Shown here in pieces: positions 20,517-32,590 of a DNA stretch of 64,000 bases. Source of the DNA: Patiria pectinifera (lineage: Eukaryota; Echinodermata; Asteroidea; Valvatida; Asterinidae); NCBI GenBank assembly GCA_029964075.1, contig CM057144.1, positions 8,951,281-9,015,280 of the forward strand, written 5' to 3'. A program made the position numbers and the translations under genes. The notes below the pieces were generated by a model. That model saw only the letters and a list, made by a program, of their open reading frames with translations, did not search any database and had not been told where the DNA came from. Within the stretch, counting starts at the first letter, position 1. Each line of letters starts with the position of its first letter.

Positions 20517-23500
20517 TTTTCTTCTTTTTTGGCTTTTCCACAAAAAAAGCGGAAAAGCCTTTCTTTTTGTTCTCATCTTTTTGGCTTTTCCGCAAAGTGC
20601 GGAAAAGCCTTTGTTTTTGTTCTATTTTTTTTTTTTTTTTGCTTTTCCGCAAAGTGCGGAAAAGCCTTTCTTTTTGTTAAGATTTTTCTTTCTTCTTCTT
20701 CTTCTTTTTGTCGCCTAAATCCCAAAGACTTTGTACATGGTTTTTCTGCTCACCACTTTTGGCATAAATCTTTGTCATACAACATTCAAAGTTAGCATAA
20801 GCAAAGTCCCTATAGCAAAGATGTGTCCCGACGATTGACGTCATGGTATTATTATATTATTATAGATTTTTGAATATTTAATTTTTCCCATAGACTTTGT
20901 ACACAGAAATTTTAAAAAAATTGTCGATTTTCAAAGGGCATTTTCGACTGTTTGCCAGTAATTCATTTACACCACTATTTGTCCAAGCAAAGACCCTAAT
21001 TCAAACAACATTGTGTAATGATGACGTCATGATGACGTCATCCGGTGTTTTTTTTATGGGCAGTTAAATTGTGACACTTTTAATATTTAAAAATGCATAA
21101 GAAATCAACCGTACGCGTCCGCAGCACTCTGTTGGTGGCAAATGGTAGAGTAGGTTGAGGTCTTTATTTCATTCAGTGTGCGTGAAATCACGTGACCCTT
21201 GCTTCCGGTCGAAAAAGGCCAAAACCGGAAGTGGCTTATTATTTAAAAGTGGTAATAGATATGAACTTGCTTTAAATGGTGTTAGTCTCTTGGCTGATAG
21301 TATTCTTCAAATCATCTACCGATGACGTCATGCAATCTTCTAGCGCCCTCTAGCGACAGGTTGAACATTTTTAAAAATGTATTTTGAATAGACATCTGTG
21401 GCGAAGTTTGTCGGAATCGCCTAAATATTGGTTTATATGATGACCTTGACCCACTTAAGAGGTGTGCGAAGTTTTAGGCGAATGACGTCATCAGACCGGA
21501 AGTGGCTTATTATTTAAAAGTGGAAATAGATATGAACTTGCTTTCAACGGTGTTGGCCTCTTGGCTAATAGTTTTCTTCAAATCATCTACCAATGACGTC
21601 ATTTAACTTTCGAGCGCCCTCTAGCAACAGGTTGAAAATTTTCAAAAATGTATTTTGAATAGATGTCTGTGGTGAAGTTTGTCGGAATCGCCTAAATATT
21701 GGTGTATATGATGACCTTCACCCACTTAAAGATGTGTGCGAAGTTTTAGGCGTATGACGTCATCAGACCGGAAGTTCCGTTGAAAAGACCTTTTCTTTTT
21801 CAAAATTTGCTGACAAATCAATCAGTACAGATATAATCTTGAATTACCCATTATATGATAGCGTAAACATTTGCCTCAACAGTGCCAAGTTCCCAGCTTG
21901 TCAAAATGTTCACACAGTTGACGCGGCGTCGGCACAAAAATACCCTTGCGCAAGTTGCGGCAGAGAGCTTTAAAACATGCACAGGACTTCCACATGTATA
22001 GCACGTACACGTGGCTTTGAAACGTCGTACAGTGTACATTATGTCCCTTTATTCTCGCCAAAAGATGGCAGTACATAACTTTAACGGTTGTACGAGCGCA
22101 CAGGCTAGGCTGTGCAAGGCAGCGTAAAACGAGGGGCACAGCATCTTATTAACACTTTTACGGGATCAAAAGGATAGCGCGTTACAAAACAAAATAACGG
22201 CACACCGTATTAAGTGAATGGCCCACCATTCGCCAATCAGTAACTTTAACGATTGTACGGGCGCACAGGCTAAGCTATGCAAGGTCTCGTTAGCCTGATC
22301 TGAACACTTTTACGTGATCAAAATAAGTACAGTGCGTCACCAAAAAAATATAGCGGCACACTGTAAAAAGTGAATGGCGCCCCCATTCGCCAATCAGTAG
22401 ACTTGTCTCAGTGATTTTTGTTCTGCTTTAGGGGAAGGGCAAACAGACAGATGTCGTTCCTTTCTTAGTATACATGTAGATACCAAATCAGAAGCCATGA
22501 TGATGTCATAATGGGTCCCAGTGCATCATCTTAAAGGTGTACAGTCTGGAAGTCCTAAATCTATATATGTATAACAAAAACAACAACAGCACATACAATA
22601 ATAATGCATTCAAAACAGAAACCATCACCTCAATTAAAAAAAACCATAAAACAGGAAAACAAATTTTAAAGCTGTTGCACAAAAAGTTTTTGTTAAAGGA
22701 AATGACTGCACTAACTTATGTTATTGAAACTTCACACAATCATATTATTTATTCAAATGAGTACTTGGTCAGATGATTATTCTCATTACACTCCAACCCG
22801 CCCCCCAAAAAAGAAACAATCAGTTCAAAAAAATAGAAGACCAATTTGACTTATTTTGTATAAAGTATTTTAATGAAGAACAGGCTTGGTTGACGACTTG
22901 TTGGTTGCTACATTGGAAAAGGCAAATATGTAACAATTGCAATTGACCAAAATACCAGTAATTCAAATGTCTACATGAAAGATGTAACCTTTTTGAGTAC
23001 ATGTACTATCAAATGTTTGAGAATGACAATATAGCTAATTTCTTAACACTTCAGAAACGGAGGAAAAGAAAAATTTCATCTAAAAGTAAGATAAGTCCTA
23101 TTTATCGTTACCATATCTGATATCCTTTGTAATTGTTGAATCTTTTGGAAATGTAAAGGATTACTCACAGTATACGTAAAGGTTGTGTATATTTACTTTC
23201 TTAACAGTCAGCCCGTCTCTACCAGCATGCATAATGCTCACAACACTCCCCCCCCCCCAAAAAAAATGGAAGTCAAATTAAACTTATTCTTTGTAAAGTA
23301 TTTTAATTTTGAACATGCTTGGCTGATGACTTGTTGGTTGCTACATTAGAAAGGGCATATATGTGACAATAGCTTTAAATATAATTGACCAACATTAAAA
23401 TGTCTACATCATCCGTTGATAGATGTCGTCACTGTACATGCACTATCAAAATCCTTAACAATTGACAATATAGCTAATTTCTTAACACAATTAAAAAACA

Positions 23501-24787
23501 GTGGAAAAGACAATTTCATCTAAAAGTAAGATAAGTGCATACATGTACAAACTGTCCCTGATAAATGTTACTGAACATTTATAAAGTGTTTTGATGGATA
23601 ACATGAAGACTACACATTTACAGCTAAAATATTGAAGAGGGAAAATGGTTCCCCGAAACATACTCTAGAATGCAGAAAAACCTTCAGATTTTTAAAGCAT
23701 GTCTCCACACCTATCTGGGGCATGCCACAAGAAATTATCTCAGTACACAAACACAGCTTAATAAGCCCGCCCCCCCCCCCCATTTTAACAATCAAACTAA
23801 AACTGAATGTGTTCATACAAACATAAAGATGAACAGTTGAACACTGCAAGTTGTATTTTACACGTAGCATGTACTTGTATCATCATAAATACAAATTGAA
23901 CATGATTATGTTCCACAACACTGATACATTCAACTTCAGACAGCCCCCCCCCCGAAAAAAAATATATATAGCGTAATACGTTTACCTTCACAATGAAAAA
24001 CAATTTCAATTACTTGCCACTTATTTTCAAAATTGTCCAAATCAATCAGAAAAAAATGTATTAATTTCGAGATCTTCTCCCTGATTCTTGTGACCGCAAA
24101 TGAGCTATAGTAATACCTTTAGTCCAAATTTACAAACACTATTGATAAGATTTCTGTTCGTTGTGACACCAACAACTTCTTTAAGGAAGTCAATATCGTG
24201 TCATCGTAACATAATTCATTGTAATTAAACACAAAGAAAAGTCATGATGACGCCATCATCAAATTCTACCTGGATTTGTGGCATTTTAAAGGTCATTGCC
24301 ACAAACGGAATCAACACGCTAAATTCAAAATTCTTGCTGTAAAGGGTTTGTCAGGTCAGACATTTGCACAAATGGGAATTTAATTTTTAAAACACACATT
24401 TTTAATAGGAAAGGTCCGATCTTCATGAAACACGGTGAAGGTCGATAATATTATTTATATGCAACTCGCAATCAAATGGCGTCACAATCACGTCATCAGT
24501 TCATGCTTCATTATTTGTTTCATTTTTTTATATTTCATTCAACTCACACAATTTGACATCGTCTTTGCTCAGATCAACTTCACACGGCACTAGATCACTT
24601 TTAATATTGGGCACTGACTAAACTTGAATCATCACGTCATCATGGGCCACAAGCTTTATGAACTTTGAACAACAAAAAAAAAAATTAAAATGACTGCATA
24701 TATATTGGCAAAAAAGCATAAAGTCATACAAAAATAATAAGCGGAAAAGCCCTGTGTTCTGTTTTCAAACAGACATAGATCTCTAGT
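20517..24787 (+). mobile_element. Helentron-like unit 5, with duplicated segment A
   Basis: The unit opens with three GGCTTTTCC hairpins in a row (20529, 20580, 20638), each followed by CTTTSTTTTTGTT, then (TTC)n. The body is standard to about 21500. From 21499 to 24787 it is a distinct segment repeated in unit 10, with poly-C runs near 22800, 23248, 23768 and 23942. The terminus is GCGGAAAAGCCCTGTGTTC, hairpin, CTCTAGT at 24781-24787. No protein was recognised. Confidence 0.62.
21499..24787 (+). repeat. Duplicated segment, copy A
   Basis: Nearly the same sequence recurs at 32591-36554, about 11.1 kb downstream. Landmarks in both are GATAGCGTAAACATTTGCCT, TTCTCGCCAAAAGA, TTGGTTGACGACTTGTTGGT and GATCTTCTCCCTGATTCTTG. 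Copy B carries a 640-bp insertion that copy A lacks. Confidence 0.85.
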
Positions 24788-27700
24788 TGTTTTTGGCTTT
24801 TCCGCAAAGTTGCAGAAAAGCCTTTGTTTTTGTTCTGGTTTTTTTTTTTTCTTTCTTCTTCTTCTTCTTCTTCTTCTTTGTGTTCCACTTCAAATGCCAT
24901 TGACTTTGTGCACGTTTTTTGTCAGTGCCACTTTTGGCATTAATCTTTGCCATACATCATTCAAACTTAGCATAAGCATAGTCCCTATAACAAAGATGTG
25001 TCCCGAAGATTGACGTCATGGTGACGTCATCGACTAATTTATTATAGATTTTTGAATATTTAATTTTTCCCATAGACTTTGTACACAGAAATTTTAAAAA
25101 AATTGTCGATTTTCAAAGGGCATTTTCGACTCTTTGCCAGTAATTCATTTACACCAATCTTTGTCCAAGCAAAGACCCTAATTCAAACAACATTGTGTAA
25201 TGATGACGTCATGATGACGTCATCCGGTTTTTTTTTATGGGCAGTTAAATTGTGACACTTTTAATATTCAAAAATGCATAAGAAATCAACCGTACGCGTC
25301 CGCAGCTTTCTGTTGCCGTCAAGTGGTAGAATAGGTTAAGGTCTTTATTTCATTCAGTGTGCGTGAAATCACGTGACCCTTGCTTCCGGTCGAAAAAGGC
25401 CCAAACCGGAAGTGGCTTATTATTTGAAAATGGTAATAGAAACGAACTTGCTTTCAACGGTGTTAGTCTCTTTGCCGATAGTATTCTTCAAATCATCTAC
25501 CGATGACGTCATGCAATCTTCGAGCGCCCTCTAGCGACAGGTTGAAAATTAGCAAAAATGTATTTTGAATAGATGTCTGTAGCGAAGTTTGTCGGAATCG
25601 CCTAAATATTGGTGTATATGATGACCTTGACCCACTTAAGACGTGTGCGAAGTTTTAGGGGAATGACGTCATCAGACTGGAAGTTATAATAAAAAGACTC
25701 TTTTTCATTTGAACATTCCTGAAAAATCAACCATGGCAGTTTTTATATTTGTTTTTACTTTAATTGTCGATTGAAGGGTAGGTCTAAAACATTTCAAAGT
25801 TTCGATGCGATAAGCGAACTCGAACATACCGTGCGCACACTTAAAACTTCACATTGACAATACCTCTGCTTCAAAACATGCACAGGACAGGACGTCCACA
25901 ATGTACATGTACATGCACGTACGTTGTACATAGGCACATACATTGTATGTCAGTCAGCCTGCAGCGCACGTGTTGCTGAGGTCAAATCCTGTCCACAGTG
26001 ACCGTTTTAGCCGATTTTCGGCTATTTTTGACGGATTTTATGTTCATGCATGCGCATAGACAGGGACGTATTATAGCACTTTTGGCATTAATCTTTGTCA
26101 GATATTATTGAAAGTTGGCATAAGCATAGTCCCTATAGCCAAGATGTGTCCCGAAGAGGGACGTATTATAGCACTTTTGGCATTAATCTTTGTCAGATAT
26201 CATTGAAAATTGGCATAAGCATAGTCCCTATAGCCAAGATGTGTCCCGAAGAGTGACGTCATGGTGACGTCATCAAGTGATTTATTATAGATTTATGAAT
26301 AATAAATTTTTCTCATAGACTTTGTACACAGCTTTCTCCACAAGTCTTTCCCTATACAACACTGATATATCTTACTGAGTAGTTCTGAACTTCAGCTGAG
26401 AATTGCTATGAGAAGGAAAAAGAAATTGTCTTTTTTTACGCCTGTCATTTGATTGAAAATATTCCCAAGAGTTAGAATAGCAAGTAATATTTTATAAAAA
26501 TGTTTCAGTTTAAAGGAAAATCACGCATTTAAAGGTGCAGTTTTTCTGCTGTGGGATTTTTAACCTATTGACTTTGTACACGTTTTCAAGCCACCATTTT
26601 CATAACTTGGCGATCTGGATTCGTCATCAAAGTTACAGCCAAGGAAGACCCTCATACAAAAATTATTCCAAGACTATGACATCATGATGACGTCATCATC
26701 AAGTGATTTATTATGGATTCATGAATAATTATTTTTTTTCATAGACTTTGTACACAGCTTTCTCCACAAGTCTTTTCCTATACAACACTGATATTTCTTA
26801 CTGAGTAGTTCTGAACTTTGGCCGAGAATTACTATGAGAAGGAAAAAGAAATCGTATTTTTTTACGTTTGCCATATGATTGAAAATATTCCCAAGAGTCA
26901 GAATATCAAGTAATATTTTATAAAAATGTTTCAGTTTAAAGGAAAATTACGTATTTAAAGGTGCAGTTTTTCTGCTGTTGGGTTTTTAACCCATTGACTT
27001 TGTACACGTTTTCAAGCCACCATTTTTATAATTTGGCGATCTGGAATCGTCATCAAAGTTACAGCCAAGGAAGACCCTCATACAAAAACTATGCCAAGAC
27101 TATGACGTAACGATGATGTCATCACCTAATTTTTTTATTGATTTTTGAAAATTTACGTACATATTATGAAGTCTTATATCTACAGAAATGTTAGTCCGAT
27201 TGGGTTGAAACTTGGTATGTGGCTATACCAGGATGTGTTATAGATTAAAAATGAGGTGACGTCATGATGACGTCATCCTGAGATTTTATATGAATATTTT
27301 TTTTTTTTGACCTTTTAGCCATATCTCCCGAACGCAACATGCAAAATGCAAAATTCTTTTTTGCATTTGGTCTGTTATGTAATAGGTATTCGCACAAAAC
27401 TTGAAAAATGTGTGACGTCATCATGACGTCATCAAAATGCGATTTTTCAAAACTCATATAAGGAAAGGTCCAATTGTCATGAAACTTGGTGGCTAGGTAG
27501 TTAATCATACTAGTATGCAAAGTTCGAAGTGATGTCACGATTAGGTCATCAAAAATTTAAAAATATTTGTCGATTTTCAAAGTGCGTTTTCGACTCTTTG
27601 CCAGTAATTTATTTAGATCACTCTTTGTCCAAGCAAAGACCTTGTACACACGCACATACATCGTATTGCCGAGATCAAATCCTGTCCACAGTGACCGTTT

Positions 27701-27827
27701 TAGCAGATTTTCGGCTAACTTTGACAGATTTTATATTCATGCATATTCAGGGCATATTATTGATTAAAAAAAAATCATAATGCGGAAAAGCCCTATGTTC
27801 TGTTGCAAACAGAAATAGATCTCTAGT
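24788..27827 (+). mobile_element. Helentron-like unit 6
   Basis: It begins at the CTAGT of unit 5 with TGTTTTTGGCTTTTCCGC and its hairpin, then (TTC)n, and closes with TGCGGAAAAGCCCTATGTTC, hairpin and CTCTAGT (27821-27827). Its body order parallels unit 1, including an empty version of the FB-C insertion site at 26826. Confidence 0.66.
26063..26252. repeat. 95-bp tandem duplication
   Basis: GGGACGTATTATAGCACTTT starts at 26063 and again at 26158. The two copies are nearly identical and the first ends CCGAAGA, directly joined to the second. A local duplication within unit 6. Confidence 0.8.
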
Positions 27828-29119
27828 TTTTAGTTTTTCTCTTTTCTTTTTTTCCCACTTTTTTTCTCATAGGATAACACATGTTTTTGTTCTACAAGTC
27901 ACTTTTGGCTTTTTTTCAAATCCGATGGACTTCAAACCTGGCACACAGTTAGACCACCATCTAAAGATGTGCGCCGAATCATGACGTCATCATGACGTCA
28001 TCACGTGTCAAGTGACGTCATCCTAAAAGAGCATACTTTAAGGCCCTATATCTACAGAACCGGAAGTCCGATTTGGTTCAAACTTGGTATGCAAGTATTC
28101 CGGGACGTGTTATAGACAAAAATTGCAGTGACGTCACGATGACGTCATCATGTGATTTTATATAAATTATTCAATTTTTGGACCTTTTACTCATATCTCA
28201 TAAACGGAATGTGGTAAATTCAAAATTCTTTTTGTAACAGGTTTGTTAGGTCATAGATAGATGCACAAAATTTCGTAAAATGTGTGACGTCATCATGACG
28301 TCATCAAAAACGTGATTTTTTGATTCACATATAAGGGTATGTCCGATCGTTATGAAACTTGGTGGGTAGGTAGGTATAGATAAAGGCATTCAAAATCTGA
28401 AGTGACGTCATCATGACGTCATCGTCTGATTTTTTATGAATTTTTCAAATTTCAATATTTTCTTCAAATTTTGCAAAAATTATATAAAATACAGTGCGAT
28501 CGCCCTCAAACCTGGCACACACTTAAACAACCATCTGAAGATGTATGCCGAATCATGACGTCATAATGACGTCATCACGTGTCAAGTGACGTCATCCCAA
28601 AAGTGCATACTTTAAGGCCCTTTATCTACATAACCGGATGTCCAATTGGGTTCAAACTTGGTATGCAAGTATTCCGGGACATGTTATAGACGAAAATTGC
28701 AGTGACGTCACGATGACGTCATCATGTGATTTTATATAAATTATGCAATTTTTGGACCTTTTACTCCAAATTCATCAATGGAACATGGTAAATTCAAAAT
28801 TATTTTTGTAACATGTTCGATAGGTGAAAGAGAGATGCACAAAATTTCATAAAATGTGTGACGTCATCATGACGACATCAAAAACATGATTTTGTGATTC
28901 ACATATAAGGGTATGTCCGATCGTTATGAAACTTGGTGGGTAGGTAAGTATAGATAAAGGCATTCAAAATCTGAAGTGACGTCATCAAGACGTCATCGTC
29001 TGATTTTTTATGAATTTTTCAAATTTCAATATTTTCTTCAAATTTTGCAAAGATTATATAAAAGACGGTCCGATCGACTCCGAAACAGCTATGTGATTGT
29101 CCACAATCACAGGTCTAGT
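27828..29119 (+). mobile_element. Helentron-like unit 7, with a 575-bp higher-order duplication
   Basis: The block starting near 27921 (CTTCAAACCTGGCACACA) recurs from about 28495 (CCTCAAACCTGGCACACA), with the same order of TGACGTCA pairs, CTTTAAGGCCC and TATTCCGGGAC. The unit ends in a variant of the second terminus: CAGCTATGTGATTGT, CCACAATCACAGG, TCTAGT ending at 29119. Confidence 0.62.
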
Positions 29120-29997
29120 TTTTTCTTTTTGTAGCCTAAATCCCATAGACTTTGTACACGTTTTTTCTCAGTGCCACTTTTGGCATTAATCTTTGTCATA
29201 CATCATTTAAAGTTAGCATAAGCATAGTCCCTTTAGCAAAGATGTGTCCCGAAGATTGACGTCATGGTGACGTCATCGACTAATTTATTATAGATTTTTG
29301 AATATTTAATTTTTCCCATAGACTTTGTACACAGAAATTTTAAAAAAAATTGATTTTCAAAGGGCATTTTCGACTCTTTGCCAGTAATTCATTTACACCA
29401 ATCTTTGTCCAAGCAAAGACCCTAATTCAAACAATACTGTGTAATAATGATGTCATGATGACGTCTTCCGGTGTTTATTTATAGGCAATTAAATTTTGAC
29501 ACTTTTAATATTTAAAAATGCATAAGAAATCAACTGTACGCATCCGCAGCATTCTGTTGCCGGCAAGTGGTAGAGTAGGTTGAGGTCTTTATTTCATTCA
29601 GTGTGCGTGCAATCACGTGACCCTTGCTTCCGGTTGAAAAAGGCCAAAACCGGAAGTGGCTTATTATTTGAAAGTGGTAATAGATATGAACTTGCTTTCA
29701 ACGGTGTTAGTCTCTTGGCTAATAGTATTCTTCGAATCATCTACCGATGACGTCATGCAATCTTCGAGCGCCCTCTAGCAACAGGTTGAAAATTTTCAAA
29801 AATGCATTTTGAATAGATGTCTGTGGCGAAGTTTGTCGGAATCGCCTAAATATTGGTGTATATGATGACTAAGCGCCACATTGTCATACTGTTGATGTCT
29901 CTGGCGAAATTTACGGCAATCACTTCAAAATACATCAACATTTGTAAAATGCGAAAAAGCCCTGTGTTCTGTTTGCAAACAGACATACAGCTCTAGT
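29120..29997 (+). mobile_element. Helentron-like unit 8 (short)
   Basis: An 878-bp unit: CCTAAATCCCATAGACTTTG, two TGACGTCA pairs, the ACTTCCGG segment, then directly GCGAAAAAGCCCTGTGTTC, hairpin and CTCTAGT (29991-29997). The middle of the body is deleted compared with unit 1. Confidence 0.62.
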
Positions 29998-31080
29998 TTT
30001 TCTTTCTTCTTCTTCTTCTTCTTCTTCTTTTTGTCGCCTAAATTCCATAGACTTTGTACACGTTTTTTCTCAGTGCCACTTTTGACATTTATCTTTGTCA
30101 TACATCATTCAAAGTTAGCATAGTCATAGTCCTTATAGCAGAGATGTGCCCCGAAGAGTGACGTCATGATGATGGGTCACGTGACGTCATCACAAACATG
30201 CATATTTTGAAGTCCTATATCTACAGAACTGCAAGTCCGATTGGGTTGATACTCGGTATGTTGGTAGACCGGGATGTGTTTAAGGTAAAAATTGAGAAGA
30301 CGTCATCATGACGTCATCGTTCGATTTTATAAGATTGTTTAAATTTTTGGACCTTGAAGCCATATCTCACGAACGCAACATGCAAAATTCCAAACTCTTT
30401 TTGTATTTTATTTGTTAGGTAATGGGTATTTGCACAAAATTTTGAAAAACGTTTGACGTCATGATGACATCATCAAAATTGCGATTTTTGAAAAACCATA
30501 TAAGGGAAAGTCCGATCGTCATAAAACTTGATGGATAGCTAAATAATGGTACTAGTATGCAAAATCTGAAAAGACAAAACTATGACAAAACTATGACGTC
30601 ATCGCATGATTTTTTTATGATTTTTTAAATATTTACGATTTCATTTTGCTTCCAAAATTTAACACTTCCTTTCATTGGACTGACTTCAAGCTTGGTACAA
30701 ACCAAGACCACAATGCAAAAATGTCCATTGAAAAGTGTTATCAAGACGACGTTATCGTAAGGCATGTGATGTCATCATAAATATGCATTTTTAAAGTCTC
30801 ATATTGAGAAAAACTATATATCAGTCCAAATGGGTCAAAGTTGCATATGAAGGTAGTCCGATACGTCTGATTTAATATGGATTTATTTCTTTTTGACGAT
30901 AATATACATGTATATCTCACAGACGCTACATGCTAAATTACAACATTCTTATACTGTATACTTTGAAACATTGTACATGCGACTAATGCATGTACAGTGG
31001 GACGTGTGATTGAGTAAAAAAAAAAAAGCATAGTGCAGAAAAGCCCTATGATCTGTTGCAAACAGACATAGATCTCTAAT
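29998..31080 (+). mobile_element. Helentron-like unit 9
   Basis: (TTC)n, then CCTAAATTCCATAGAC, and a body with 147-bp-type units. The terminus is CAGAAAAGCCCTATGATCTG, hairpin and CTCTAAT, a one-base variant of CTAGT. It is followed directly by TGGCTTTTCCGCAAAAAAGC, the 5' hairpin of the next unit. Confidence 0.62.
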
Positions 31081-32590
31081 TGGCTTTTCCGCAAAAAAGC
31101 GGAAAAGCATTTCTTTTGGTTCTCATTTTTTTTGTTTCTTCTTTTTGTAGCCTAAATCCCATAGACTTTGTACACGTTTTTTTCTCAGTGCCACTTTTGG
31201 TATTAATCTTTGTCATACATCATTCAAAGTTAGCATAGTCATAGTCCTTATAGCAGAGATGTGCCCCGAAGAGTGACGTCATGGTGACGTCATCGACTAA
31301 TTTATTATAGATTTTTGAATATTTAATTTTTCCCATAGACTTTGTACACAAAAATTAAGAATTTTTTTTTGATTTTGAAAGGGCATTTTCGACTGTTTGC
31401 CAGTAATTCATTTAGATCACTCTTTGTCCAAGTAAAGATCCTAATTCAAACAACTTTGTGTAATGATGACATCATGATGACGTCATCCTGTGTTTATTTA
31501 TAGGCAATTCAATTGTGACACTTTTAATATTTAAAAATGCATAAGAAATCAACCGTACGCGTCCGCAGCATTCTGTTGCCGGCAAGTGGTAGATTAGGTT
31601 GAGGTCTTTATTTCATTCAGTGTGCGTGAAATGACGTGACCCTTGCTTCCGGTCGAAAAAGGCCAAAACCGGAAGTAGCTTATTATTTGAAAGTGGTAAT
31701 AGATATGAACTTGCTTTTAACGGTGTTAGTCTCTTGGCTGATAGTATTCTTTAAATCATCTACCGATGACGTCATGCAATCTTCGAGCGCCCTCTAGCGA
31801 CAGGTTGAAAAGTTTCAAAAATGTATTTTGAATAGATGTCTGTGGTCAAGTTTGTTGGAATCGCCTAAATATTGGTGTATATGATGACCTTGACCCACTT
31901 AAGACGTGTGCGAAGTTTTAGGTGTATGACGTCATCAGACCGGAAGTTATAATGAAAAGACTCTTTTTCCTTTGAAAATTCCTGAAAAATCAACCATGGC
32001 AGTTTTTATATTAGTTTTTACTTTAATTGTCGATTTAAGGGTAGGTCTAAAACATTTCAAAGCTTCGAGGCAATAAGCGAACTCGGACATGCCTGCGCAC
32101 GCTTAAAACTTGAGGTTGCCAATACCTCTGCTTTAAAACATGCACAGGACGACGCGTCCACAATTTACATGTACATGTACATGCACGTACGTTGTACATA
32201 TCGCATGTCAGTCAGCCCGCAGCGCACGTGTTGCCGAGGTCAAATCCTGTCCACAGTGACCGTTTTAGCCGATTTTCGGCTAACTTTGACAAATTTTATG
32301 TTCATGCATAGGCAGGGCATATTATTGATCTTTGCCAGTTAATCATTTACACCACTCTTTGTCCAAGCAAAGACCCTAATTCAAACAACATTGTGGAATG
32401 ATGACGTCATGATGACGTCATCCTGTGTTTATTTATAGGCAATTAAATTGTGACACTTTTAATATTTAAAAATGCATAAGAAATCAACCGTACACGTCCG
32501 CAGCATTCTGTTGCCGGCAAGTGGTAGAGTAGGTTAAGGTCTTTATTTCATTCAGTGTGCGTGAAATCACGTGACCTTGCTTCCAAAACC

